A stretch of 64,000 nucleotides of DNA from Alligator mississippiensis (Eukaryota > Chordata > Crocodylia > Alligatoridae), in assembly GCF_030867095.1 (NCBI RefSeq), contig NC_081832.1, positions 59,319,444 through 59,383,443 of the forward strand, in the 5' to 3' direction. Position numbers and translations under genes: made by a program. Below the pieces are notes generated by a model that saw only the letters and a list, made by a program, of their open reading frames with translations, was not told the origin of the DNA and did not search any database. Positions 12,500-23,057 of the stretch are shown in pieces. The stretch's first letter is position 1, and each line of letters opens with the position of its first letter.

Positions 12500-12535
12500 G
12501 CGCCATCTTGGGTGCCCGCAGGGGCGGCCATTTTG
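12500..12535 (+). promoter_or_regulatory. Two YY1-type sites
   Basis: GCGCCATCTTGG (12500-12511) and GGCGGCCATTTTG (12524-12535) match the YY1 core (GCCATCTTG / GCCATTTTG). YY1 sites commonly sit just downstream of CpG-island start sites, so transcription toward the plus strand from this island is possible. Confidence 0.5.
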
Positions 12536-12979
12536 TGTTACGGAAAAGGTGGAGACCGGGCGTGCGCAGCCTCGCTCCTGCCAGTGGCTCAGGCTCGCCC
12601 CTCCCCTCCCCCTCCCAGCCCCGCCCCAGCTCTGCCCGGCCAGTTCAGCACGTACTGGAGGTGGCGGGGCCTGAAAATAACGCGTTTGGGGCCTGTAGCT
12701 TGTTTTCCAGTTGTTTCCACTTTTTTTTTTCTTTTAAGCAAACCTGGGGTTCCCATGTTAAGCGACTCGCAGCACTGAAGTCGCTAGATGAGCACGAACC
12801 GGTCGCAGTGCAAGCGTCGCCTCCAGCGTTTGCAGCGCGGCCCCCAGCCCGGCCCCGCGTCGGGAATGGCTCCTTCGGCAGCCAGGACCCAGGAGCATGG
12901 GCCGTGAAATGTCGCGTGTTGATGCCATGGTTAACTATTTAATAAGTACATTTTCAAAAGTGCTGCTGGGCCCTATCAG

Positions 12980-13200
12980 TCTTTGAAAATCAGGTCAATT
13001 GTTATGCAGTCGAGGTTCTTTGGGTAAATCCAATATCTTTTATTAGACGAACTCAAATAGTTGGAAAAATTCTTTGCAAGCTTTTGGGTTACAAACACCC
13101 TTCTTCCTGCAAGGAAGATTTTTCCGACTGTTTGAGTTGGTTTAATAAAAGATAACAGATTTATCTGCCTATGTCCTTAGACCAACATGGCTACAACCTA
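12980..13200. repeat. Dispersed repeat with 36-bp inverted arms
   Basis: Arms at 13034-13069 and 13119-13154 pair with a few mismatches: TATCTTTTATTAGACGAACT against the reverse of TTTGAGTTGGTTTAATAAAA. The loop holds a GCAAGCTTTTGGGTTACAAA word and the 3' side ends in ATGTCCTTAGACCAACATGG. I know similar sequence as a common interspersed repeat of turtles and crocodilians but cannot name its family. Confidence 0.55.
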
Positions 13201-13292
13201 TACACCCTGAGGTTAGTTAGTAAGCACTAAAATGAGGCCTTAGGAGCCTAGCTTTAGATACCTACGTTTGAAAATCTTGACCTTGATGCAGG

Positions 13293-13612
13293 GACACCCC
13301 CTGACGCACATGCACCCCCTGAGCGTGGCAGTCCACCCTCTGCAAAAAGGCACCACCAACACTGCCAGTGATGCCTGCTGGCAGTTGCCACTCGCCACCC
13401 TGCCGCCGACACCTCTGGCGGTCCATGATCACTACTGGCCACTGCTGCAGCTATCCACAGTGCCTGTGGGTCGTTGCTGACCCTGGTTGGTGCTCGACAC
13501 CCCCCTGCTGATGACAGTGCTGGCGGTGTCTGCAGGGCTCCCGCCTCTGGGCTCCCACTGCCACCAGTGCAGCCATGCCCCCACAGCTACCGGGGGCACG
13601 TGCTGTTCATGC
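13293..13612. repeat. GC-rich dispersed repeat, copy A
   Basis: A block of CACC/CTG-rich words starting with GCACATGCACCCCCTGAG and ending with GGGGGCACGTGCTGTTCATG. It closely parallels 42970-43405: the same opening, then a TGCAAAAAGGC/TACAAAAAGCG word, then CGACACCNCTGGC repeats, then the same close. It is a transposon-derived family rather than coding DNA. Confidence 0.6.
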
Positions 13613-13929
13613 CTTGACATACAGCTTATAGCCTGACAGTTGCATATCAGTTTGAGGGCCCAAGCCAGAATAGGACACCTGGCAGACTTAAGGAGAAGGA
13701 ACTTGGGTTTTTATACAGATGGCTTGCTTGACCTGGGAAATAGTTCTGATTGAGCAGGGACATAGGAATCCAATGACATAAGCACCTTACCAAGTTACAA
13801 GCTGAAGACTGTCAGTGTGAAGGGGAGATGATATTTCCCCAAGAAACAAGTCAAATACTTGTATAATACTTTATTCTAAGCCTGCACAAATTAATATTAA
13901 TTTGAGTCCACAAATGTATGGATTTCTAC

Positions 13930-14963
13930 TAGGGCTCTGTGAAATTTCACTAGGTGTTTCATTTTGAAGCTGTTTTGACGTGTTTCAAGCTTGAACCAGC
14001 AAAATTGAAACGAAACGGAAGTCTTCAAAACAGCTTTGAAACAAAACGAGGGCACTAGAAACATTTAGAAAGTTTTGAAACGTTTTGAGTTTCGAAGCTG
14101 GGCTTAATTGGTTCAGCGTCGGTCCCAGGCGGCAGTGGCAGCCTCCCTTCATCCAGTGCGCAGATCCGGGGGCTCGTACCTCCGGGAGGAGTCTGGCACA
14201 GCTCGGCAGCCCTCCTGGGAGTGCGAGCCCCTGTATCTCTGTGCCGGATGAGGGGAGGCTGCTGCTGCTGCCTGGGACAGGCGGCAGGAACAATTTTCTC
14301 CAGTGCTAGTACAGCCCACGCCCAGTGCCAGCCCCAGGCAACAGGGCAGCCTCCTCTCATCCGGGGCGCTGAACTGGAAGCTCACACCCCTGGGAGGGCT
14401 GCCGAGCTGTGCCGGTCTCCCCCTGGGGGTGCAAGCCCCCAGATCTGCATGCCGGATGAGAGGAGGTAGCAATTTTCTCCAGTGTTGGGCACAGCCCATG
14501 CCCAGTGCTGGTCCCAGGCAACAGGGCAGCCTCCTCTTACCTGGGGCGCAGACCTGGGGGCTTGGACCCCTGGGAGGGCACAGGGCTGTGATGGACTCCT
14601 GCAAGCCCCTGGATCTGAGTGTCACATGAGAGGAGGCTGCTGCTGCTAGCAAGTGTCTGAGTTGTGTTTTGAAGAGTTTGAGGTGCAGTTTCCCTGAAAC
14701 CCCTGCACCGATCTCCGTGAAACTTGGCAAGCTTCATGCCCTCATACCATCCCTGTGATTTTCATCCAAATCAGGCAAGAAATGACAAAGTTTTAGGCAT
14801 TGTCATTATTCCCCATTATAGACTATGGGAAAAATGTTGAAACGCGTTGAAACAGCAAAACAGTTTTGACAAACCAAACAGGACAGTGCTTTGAAACAAA
14901 GTGAAATAAGAAAATGAAACACTGTCCCTTCAAAACAAAATGATAGTGTTTAACACAGCCCTA
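13930..14963. mobile_element. Non-autonomous hAT with perfect 8-bp target duplication
   Basis: The element begins TAGGGCTCTGTGAAA and ends with sequence whose reverse complement reads TAGGGCTGTGTTAAA. It is flanked by identical octamers ATTTCTAC at 13922-13929 and 14964-14971. Eight-base duplications are diagnostic of the hAT superfamily. The subterminal regions are rich in GTTTTGAAAC-type words on both sides, as in transposase-binding subterminal repeats. The centre holds GC-rich tandem units. No transposase is present. Confidence 0.88.
14123..14641. repeat. Tandem units of about 180-209 bp inside the hAT
   Basis: Three units start with YCCCAGGCNRCAGNGGCAGC at 14123, 14332 and 14512. Each contains TTTTCTCCAGTG, CATCCGGGGCGC-like and GCCGGATGAG words, and each can fold on itself because the two halves of a unit are partly inverted. 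The open frames across this block are by-products of the repeat. Confidence 0.65.
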
Positions 14964-15128
14964 ATTTCTACCATTTGGAGATTTTGGAACATCTACTGTT
15001 TGTAGATAAGCTAGGCTCAAAACAATAGTATTCTTAAAAGCTCAATATTTGCAATTAATATGAGAGCAAAATCTTCTATGGAATGCTTATTCCCTGAGAT
15101 AAGGCAGTTCTCCTGGGCTCTGCAGCCT

Positions 15129-16890
15129 TATAGATTCATAGATTGTAAGGCCAGAAGGGACCTCTGGGGAGCATTGGGTCCAGCCCCCTGCACCAAGGAG
15201 GAAAGACAACAGGGGGTTAGGAGACCCCAGCAAGGTGACTGTCTAGTCTCCTCTTGAAGATTTCCAGGGTAGGTGATTGCACCATCTCTGGAGAGAGCTT
15301 ATTCCACAGTCTGGACACCCTGACTGTGAAGAAGCTTTTCCAAGAAGTTTTTCCTAATGTTGAGCCTGAATTGATCTTTCAGGAGTTTGTGGCCATTACT
15401 CCTGGTTTTTCCTTCAGGTGCCCTGGTGAATAGTTGCTCACCGAGCCCTTGATGTACTTCCCTAGTGTAGTGGTAAGCTGCTACCAGGTCCCCTCTCAGC
15501 CTTCTTTTCCTCAGGCTGAAGAGTCCCAGATCCCTCAGCCTTTCCTAATATAGCTTTCCTTTTAAGACTGATCATATGGGGGCTCTTCTTTGGACTCTCT
15601 CAAGCTTGTGCACATCCTTGTTAAAGTGTGGTGCCCAGAACTGGATGCAGTACTCTAGCTGTGGTCTCACTAGTGCTGAGTAGAGTGGAAGAATCACCTT
15701 CTTGGTTTTGCTGGAGATGCATCAATAGATGCATGCCAGAGTATTGTTTGCTTTATTGGCTACAGCATTACTCTGCCGGTTCATATTCATACTGTGGTCT
15801 ATTGTTATCCCCAGGTCCCTTTCATTCGTGATGCTAGTCAGTTTGGTGCCACCAAGCCTGTAAGTGTGTTGGGGATTGCTCGTCCCGAGATGGAGCTCTT
15901 TACATTTCTTGATGCTGAACTTCATCAGATTCCGATTTGCCCAACTTGCTAGCCTGTCTAGGTCCACCTGTAACTGTAGCCCATCTTCAAGCGTGACCAT
16001 GCTTCCCCATAACTTGGCATTGTCCGTGAACTTGGCCAGTGAGCTCTTCACCCCCACATCCAAATCATTAATAAAGGTGTTGAAAAGTACTGGACTGAGC
16101 ACTGACCCCTGCGGGACACTGCTGCCCACTTCTCACCAGGATGACACAGATCCGTTCACTATGACTCTCTGGGTCCTATCCTGCAGCTAGTTTCTCACCC
16201 ACCTGACAGTCTTGGAGTTAAGCCCACAATCCTCCAATTTTCTTGTGAGAACATTGTGAGATACTAGATCAAAGGCCTCTTGGAAGTCAAGGTATAACAT
16301 GTCAGCCTGCTTTCTTATGTCTAGGTGGCAAATTACCTGGTCATAGAAGGAGATGAGGTTGATAAGGCAAGACCTGCCTGCAATGAAGCCATGCTGGTCG
16401 TCATTCAGATTCTTACCTTCTGCAAGCTTATCGCAGATAGACTCCTTGATGAACATTTTTAGGATTTTCCCTAGGATGGAAGTTAGGCTGATTGGCCTAT
16501 AGTTACCCGGGTCCTCCCTCCTGCACTCTTGTGGATGGGCACAACACTCTTCCAGTCCTCAGGGACTTCTCCAGAGCACCACGAGGTGGGGAAGAGTTTC
16601 ATCAGGGGTTCTGCAATGACTTCGGCCAGCTTCTTCAGCACCCTCGGATGAAGATCATCTACTCCCGCTGATTTTTATACGTCTCATTTTATTAGTTGGT
16701 CATACACCAATTTTATGGCAATAGCAGGAAGGCGATTATTCCTACCGTACTCATCCTCTACTCTACTTGGTGTGGGTTTTTCCTTGGTCCAGTGAAAGAC
16801 CAAGGGGAAGTAGTCATTCAGGAGTTCAGCTTTCTCCTGGAAGCCAGTAAACAGCTCTCCTGAGTTGTTGAGCAATGCCCACCCCATAAC
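15129..16890 (-). mobile_element. CR1 LINE, 5'-truncated, minus strand
   Basis: The 3' end is at 15129, where the plus strand shows TAGATTCATAGATTGTAAGG and AGAAGGGACCTC. Going up in coordinate come the C-terminal region, motif D and C remnants (KFTDNAKLWG in place of FADDTKLWG), motif B (VPQGSVLSPVLFNTFINDL), motif A (YLDFQEAFDLVSH) and the pre-RT block (EKAELLNDYF). Several frame breaks are present. It is a different, older subfamily from the copy at 28690. Confidence 0.92.
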
Positions 16891-19563
16891 TTAGTAGAGT
16901 TATGTATTCTGTTTGCTCTCACATTAAATACGTCCAAGCCAGGTGGTTTCCTTCTCATTTGTTTAATAAATTAAACAACTATAACATGATAAAAATGCTT
17001 TTTCAGAATTTGGCAGTGATTCATTGTTAACTGTTCAGAATTAAAGTTATACAGTACAAAATTTCCTGAAGCCTACATTTTGTATATCCTAGGGAGAGGA
17101 ACCAGGTGACAGTACTAGGGATAGGCCACCCTGCCTTTGTCAGAACAAAATAAAAGTCTGATAGAAAAGATAAACATTTTGATTTCCTTCTACCAGCCCA
17201 TCATTTAAGTCAAAGTTGTGCAAAGTTTCATTTTTATGCAAACTCATGCATCAGATAAGAAACACACTCAATGGATCCATGGCCACTTAAAAGGATTTCT
17301 AAGTAATTTGCCAGCAAATTCTGATGAAAGCCACATTCAGGCAAATTTCAAGCTTTGCTGTGAATATTTTGCACAGGTTTAGTTAAAAAAGACAGGTGGG
17401 TTCAGAGCAACTGGCCAGGCAGAACCTGTTTTTATTGGGAAGGTAAAGGGGGAGCAGGGGAGCTTTTAAACAGTGCTGTTAAAAGCAGATGAGAGAAAAA
17501 CATCAGCAGCATTTTCTAAGGGGAATTTTTCCCTTTGGACTGTACAATGATTACTGTATATGCCATTTGAGAAGAGGAATGTCTGGTTTGCCTGCTTGTT
17601 TTCAGAGGCAACCAGCCTCTAGTATTAAAACAGACTCAAGCATAATCATCTGTACTTAAAACTCTACTGATTTCAGTGAATGGGGTATGTGCTCTCAGCT
17701 TCCATTCTTACTAATGGAGGTAAATCTGGGCCCAAGTTTCTCATTTGGACTTTATTATGAGAGAGGCAGAATACCTTCTGGAAATCTCATTGACTTCAAC
17801 CGACTTTGAATCAAGGAAGGAACAACTCATTCCTGTGAGCATCTTTTGCTGGTGCTCAGACCTGCAGTTTCATACCTAAAATGAGGATTTAGGAGCCACT
17901 TTTGTCCCTCTTGCAACCTCTTTGACAATGGTTTCTAAACAACATGTTCTAAATTGAGATTTGCATGAGACTGGCGATTTTAAAGTCAAAACAAACAACT
18001 AAAATCCTAACATAGGAGTCTGTGCCAGTGATAGAGGTGGGTATTAACAAGAATCTAAATACAATGAAGTAAACTGGTGAGAGCATTGCTAGTTACAGTG
18101 AAAGCAAACAGGATTCCCAGTGATGATTCTTTCCCCCTCTTTGGATAAAAAAAGTAGATTCAATGCTCTGTATCATCCCAGCTACAATGACTTAGTCCAC
18201 AAAAATGTGTCTTTCTGCCATTCTTCTGTTATGACCATGTAATTTATTTTGACGTACAGAAAGTGTTTCAAAACCCTTGCACTGTCCTTTTGAATATCAC
18301 ATCATTTGTAGAGAAAACAAAATTGCAAGCCTGGTATAAAACAAAGCCCCACAAGTTTGAACTGGACTTGCTAGAACTGACACTAGTAGACAAGGAATAC
18401 TGGGGTCTGTGATAGATAAGAAGATTCAATCTGAAGGGGAAATTGCAACAATCAGAGTAATCTGATGAATAGTTTAATCTGTATTTACAAAGTACATTTC
18501 AAATGAGGTTTTGGAAAACCTGGCACCATTTTTATCTACATAAGTGTGGGTGGAGTGCCTGGACTTTGGTGGGAATTGTCATTTTATTGACACTTTCCAG
18601 CAAGAGAGAAATACTAAATGTTGTTTTATGACACGAATGTTGGTGAGATGCTACAAAAGGATTTGCATAGCTAGTTACTGCTGCCAGCAGCTGCCCAGAG
18701 CCAGGAGCACATTGCATGTGGAATTTAGCCAGGATTCTCTTCTTCCCATAAATACAGGAGGGAGAGGGAAAAAAGAACTACAGCCCGGCTGAGACCTTTT
18801 TTCTGCTCTCAGAGGTGGAAGCAAAGCTTATTTCATTAATCTCTCCCCTAGATTGAGCAAGAAGGACACACATTCCCACGACTCCACTCTGCTGGACCCA
18901 CTGATGAGCTGGAGGGAGCCTCTTGTAAGCAGAACTGACCTTTGGGCCTTAGGGAGGAGAATTTTGACTTTCATTTAAAGAGAAAGGAAGTTTCTAGCCC
19001 TTTCCCTTGTGAAGATAGCTTAGAAAACATAAACTGATCCCTAGAGTTGAAATAACTGCTGCACTACACATTCATTTGAATGTAAAATGAGTCAGCAGTT
19101 TGGGTGGTGTCCTAGAAGTTATCTCACTAGCCCTGTCGCAAGTTCTGAGGCCAGACAGTTACTGAAATAATGGCAGACAGGAATCAGTCTTTCACTGGAA
19201 GTGGCAACAATTTTTTTTCCCCCAGCAGTGGTAAAGCCAAGTCTGCTGTTTAACATTCCCAGCTCATCCTAAAGTAGTGGCGGTGTATTCCTCATTTCTA
19301 CCTACTGCCCACTTGTTCACTGCTATGGCTACATTGCCTCTCCCATGGGAATGTCACGAGGAATTCAAGCTGGATGTTCCAGACAGACACTCCCACATGC
19401 TCTCTGGCCAACTCCAGCAAGAGGAGAAGGAAGACAACAGAAGCTGAAGCTAAGCTATTACAAGTGAGTCTAGCAGTGCCTGTCCCTCTCCTTCCTGGTG
19501 CCACCAGCAACTTGAACTGTAGATGGATGAAACAGAGCCCAGAGATCCATTCCACTTCTCAAT
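16891..19563. other. Intergenic stretch without recognised features
   Basis: Moderately AT-rich DNA between TTC1 and ADRA1B. I see no exon-like frame, RNA gene or clear repeat end. Confidence 0.55.
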
Positions 19564-19988
19564 GGGTGCATCTACACAAGATGCTTTATGTCTACATGTG
19601 CACAAGCTAACTGTGCAGTAAGCCTCACTGATCGCGAGTAAATTTGCTACCTGCAAATGCAAGTAGCAAACTTATCCACAAGTAGTCATGGTGCAGTAGT
19701 GCTCATATAGATGCCTGACCTGGAGCAGGCAGCCCTCTGAGAGCAGGGAGCAATGTCCCAGCCCTGACCAGACCCTAAGCTAGGACCCAGGGGGAGCCCT
19801 GAGCTCCCCCCTGGTGGCAGCAGGGGCCCATTGCAGGGCTGCAGGAAGTGGGAGCGGTTTGCAGCTTGGAGCAGCAAATCTGCCCTTGTGTCCCTGCATG
19901 TGTAGACGACAGCCCAGGAGCATTTACTCATGAGTAGTTTACTCGTAAGTAAACTGGTCTTGGATCAAATGCATGTGTAGACGCACCC
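19564..19988. mobile_element. MITE-like element, family 'GCATCTACACAAGATGC'
   Basis: The left end is GGGTGCATCTACACAAGATG; the reversed right end is GGGTGCGTCTACACATGCAT. Within are foldback arms such as AATTTGCTAC paired with GTAGCAAACTT and alternating TACTCATGAGTAG words. No coding capacity is seen and no clear target duplication could be fixed. Related ends occur at 34268 and 40088. Confidence 0.65.
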
Positions 19989-20780
19989 ACTATGTAGGGG
20001 AATCCCATTTTTCCTTACCTTCCTCTTTCTTGGCAAATGGCCTTGACCACTCACAAAAGGTCACTAATCATCAAGTGAGAAATGGCTGCCTCAGAGTCAA
20101 AATGGGATCTCAAACACTCACCTTATCATAAGAGGGGACCTACTTCTCAACTGGCCAACTCTCGCAATTTCCTTTTGTGCCTATTTAGTGGCCCGCTAAG
20201 TCTCAAAAGTGTTGGCTTTAACCTCTGCGTCTCACTTTCTCGACCGTACATCAATACCTACCCACCTCATAGGCATGCTGTGAAGATCAATCATTTAATA
20301 TTTGGACAGTACTGAGAAAATGTATATATATATAGTAGGTATTATTTTCAAACACCAGATTCTTAATAGGACATCCTTATCCCTGGGATTATAGGACAAC
20401 TCCTGGCAGCTTTCACCACTTGAATCTCATCCATTCCAAATGTAGCACATGTTTCTGTTTTAATAAACCTTTCAGAACTCTTTGTTTAATTGCTCTAAGT
20501 GGAAATGTATGAAAAGCTGAAACTTATTTATATTCAAAAATAGGATCTGAGTGGAGTTTGCTTAACTTCTTCACTGTTAAAGGCTTATTCAGATCTGTGA
20601 TGTTTACTTAACAGAACACCTGGTAAAGAAATTAGGAACATAAGATCCTGAGTGAGTGGACATGTTTGGGTTAAAAACCTTCATATCAGTGAGTATGTAC
20701 TCATTGCATTCAGTGAGGGGATACCTATGAGTAAGTGCTTAACAGAATCAAATAATCAAATCAATCAAATGGAATGGCAT

Positions 20781-21025
20781 TTTACACGTGCTGTAGGAGA
20801 CACTGGCCCTTTAATTAGCAAGCTGTGCTAATTAAAAGTGCCCACGCATCGCATGTATCACTGTTACTACATGTCCCCACACTGAAAAAATGGCAGTGGG
20901 GTGCTTTGAACTATAGCTCATTGAATACGTTTTATTTCAAAGCTCACTGCTGCCATTTTTTCAGTGTGGAGATGTGTGGCAATGCTGGATTTCCAGCATG
21001 TTGGATCAGGCTCTGCACGTGTATA
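20781..21025. mobile_element. Foldback MITE with 34-bp inner arms
   Basis: The inner arms at 20877-20910 and 20937-20970 are nearly perfect inverted copies, each containing CACACTGAAAAAATGGCAG. The outer ends carry TTTACACGTGC and GCACGTGTATA. A CTTTAATTAGC/GCTAATTAAAAG hairpin lies near the left end, shared in type with 39606 and 54514. Confidence 0.65.
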
Positions 21026-21579
21026 GGAGCCCAAACATTTTACAACTAGAACAAATTTCTTAAGGAGCTGGGTAGGAAAACCACAGGAAGTCCCACATGG
21101 AGTATGAAGGGAACTTTTGGAGCATGCAGTGCTTAGAAGTGCCACCCGTCCCATCCCTGCAGTGCTTTCCCAGCAATATTTAGAATTTCCGTGGGAACTG
21201 GCAATACCCACAACCTCTGCATCATCTGCAAGGTTCATACTTATTTTTTTGGCTTAATGGCATTCTCTGCCTTCTGAATTGGTAGCTCTGCAATAAATAT
21301 TTGTATTACAGAGAGTTTTGAGTTGCAAAATTCAAATGTGAATCAAAGGTCATGGCTCTTGCCATTCAGGTCTTTGATTCAGTCTATTTGTAACCCAGGA
21401 ACACCCAAGGGTGTGCCCGTCCTCACCTGGAAGGGATAGATGAGGCAGGCGACAGTGCTGTGAGAGGGACACCAGTGATTTGAGCTTGGGTTCTTCTTTC
21501 CTCTATAGAGTCAGCTCCTCACCAATACTCTTAATTATTTACAGTTTATTAAATTATAATATACATATTATTCCTAACC

Positions 21580-21605
<26 letters not shown>
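21580..21605. repeat. (TA)n microsatellite
   Basis: About 13 uninterrupted TA dinucleotides within the putative LTR. Confidence 0.95.
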
Positions 21606-21616
<11 letters not shown>

Positions 21617-22554
21617 TTCAATAAGTATCAAAGAAAAACTTCCCATAAGTATCTCTAACGATATCATTCAACAACACCAAGTATATACAGATAAATATTT
21701 ACAATGTGGTAAGCCAGGAACCACCTCCTGGGACTGTTTGTCCCAGCAAGCAACCCTCCTTGGGGATGGTTTTCTTAACCCTGTGCCCTACAGAGCCCTG
21801 GTGCAACTGGTGAGTCCTCAGGATGCCTGTGTGAGGAGGAGGGGCGGATACCCATATGGGTGAACCAGGTAAGTTGGGGTCAACGGGTAGTTTGCAGGGA
21901 ACCCAGAGGGACCATTGACAGAGTACAACCAGATAGAAAAGGAAAGCGGGGGGAATGGTATGAAAAGGCAGCGCACTGATGAGGAACCAATTATACAAAA
22001 CTAAACCAATCCCATCACATATTGTACAACATAGCCATAATTATGATCACAATCTTACAAAATATAAGGCACAGCTTTACACAATAATAGGTGCATCTAC
22101 CCCTGGACTCCAGCTAGCAAGGGCGCCTTCCCTTCTATGGGTCTAGCTGGAAGGAAACCTTTCACCCAGGGCTTCCCTCAGCGTGGAGGGGAGAGGGGGG
22201 CCTTATTTCAGGAACGCCTCCCCTGCGGGACCCAACTCCGCCAGCAACTCACAGTTCTCTCTGAGGAGCCATCGACAGGGGTCTCAGGGTCTTCCATTCA
22301 GTCAGGCTAGCCCCGGCACCATCTGCTTCATGCCGAAACTTCCCCTCCTGCCCTTGTGCCCTGCTTTGGGCACCGAGGGTTCTTCCAGTTCTCGGGGTGG
22401 GGGCAGGCATCCAGGTGCTGCTGGCTGAATTTTACCCAGCCTTATGCCTGGGCCCTCTCTTTCTTGGGCCCTGCTTTAGGGCCTCTTTTAGCTTTTTGGT
22501 CGGGCCACACTGCGGGGATCCCGCTATCTGGCTTACACTGGGGCTAACCTGAGC

Positions 22555-22760
22555 AGCCTGAAGCTGCTCCCAGGGCCAGCTCTCCATGTGCCAGCCTGCA
22601 TACCATGTGGGGCCCAAGCAGCCTTGAGCTGCTCCCAGGGCTGGCTCTCCATGTGCTGGTCTGCACACCGCTCCATCCAGCCCTCTGCTGTGGATGCAGG
22701 CTCAAACTGCCTCAGCGCGGCTCCCAGAGCCTGAGCCCCGTGTGCCAATCTGCACACTGC
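22555..22760. repeat. Tandem repeat, period about 60-65 bp
   Basis: Three degenerate copies share CTGCTCCCAGGGCYRGCTCT, then CCATGTGCYRGYCTGCAYACC. They lie inside the putative LTR, where such tandems often expand in U3. Confidence 0.6.
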
Positions 22761-23057
22761 TGGAGCAAAGAAGGGATCCTGGTGGAAGCTCTTCCCTCTC
22801 CAACGTCCCTCGCTGCCTCTACCCAGCATGCTGAGCACGCTGGGCTTTTATTTACACCGGAGACCACGCCCCTGAAGTCTGCCGGACCTGCAAAGCGCAG
22901 TCTTCAATCAGGTCTTGGGGCTCCTCGCCCCCCGGCCCTCCAGCAGGGGCAGGGCAAGCCCCTCCCAGCTGTTACCTGATTGGTGGAAATGTTCCACCAA
23001 TCCAAAGTGTCCTTCTCCAAGTCAGGCTTGCTGGGCAAAAGAGGCGAGCCTGCTACA

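Larger units (their letters stand above)
11600..12920 (-). promoter_or_regulatory. TTC1: CpG island, probable TTC1 promoter
   Basis: This is the only long stretch with high GC and dense CpG that is not mainly repeat. It lies about 1.3-2.5 kb upstream of the first coding exon of TTC1, in the position of the housekeeping promoter, and contains the transcription-factor sites listed separately. Exon 1 is expected to be non-coding. A possible minus-strand donor (CTCG then GTGAAG, GT at 12154-12153) fits a start near 12.2-12.3 kb, but I cannot confirm it. The island may fire in both directions. A short tandem of CCCGAGGCCTAG lies at 12068-12097. The 396-codon plus-strand frame through the island has no family motifs and is treated as chance. 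Confidence 0.7.
21389..23057 (-). mobile_element. Possible solo LTR, minus strand
   Basis: On the minus strand the segment starts TGTAGCAGGCTCGCC and ends CCTGGGTTACA, i.e. TG...CA ends with short inverted termini (TGTARC/GYTACA). A TATA/poly-A-like GTAAATAAAAGCCC lies near 22845, as at a U3/R junction. Length is about 1.67 kb. No clear target duplication and no internal gag/pol sequence are seen, so the call is tentative; a composite of unrelated repeats is the alternative. Confidence 0.4.

Noticed and set aside
11752..12942. A 396-codon open frame on the plus strand
   Set aside because: It runs through the CpG island and promoter motifs, is Pro/Arg/Gly-rich without domains, and overlaps equally long frames on both strands; GC-rich DNA gives few stops.
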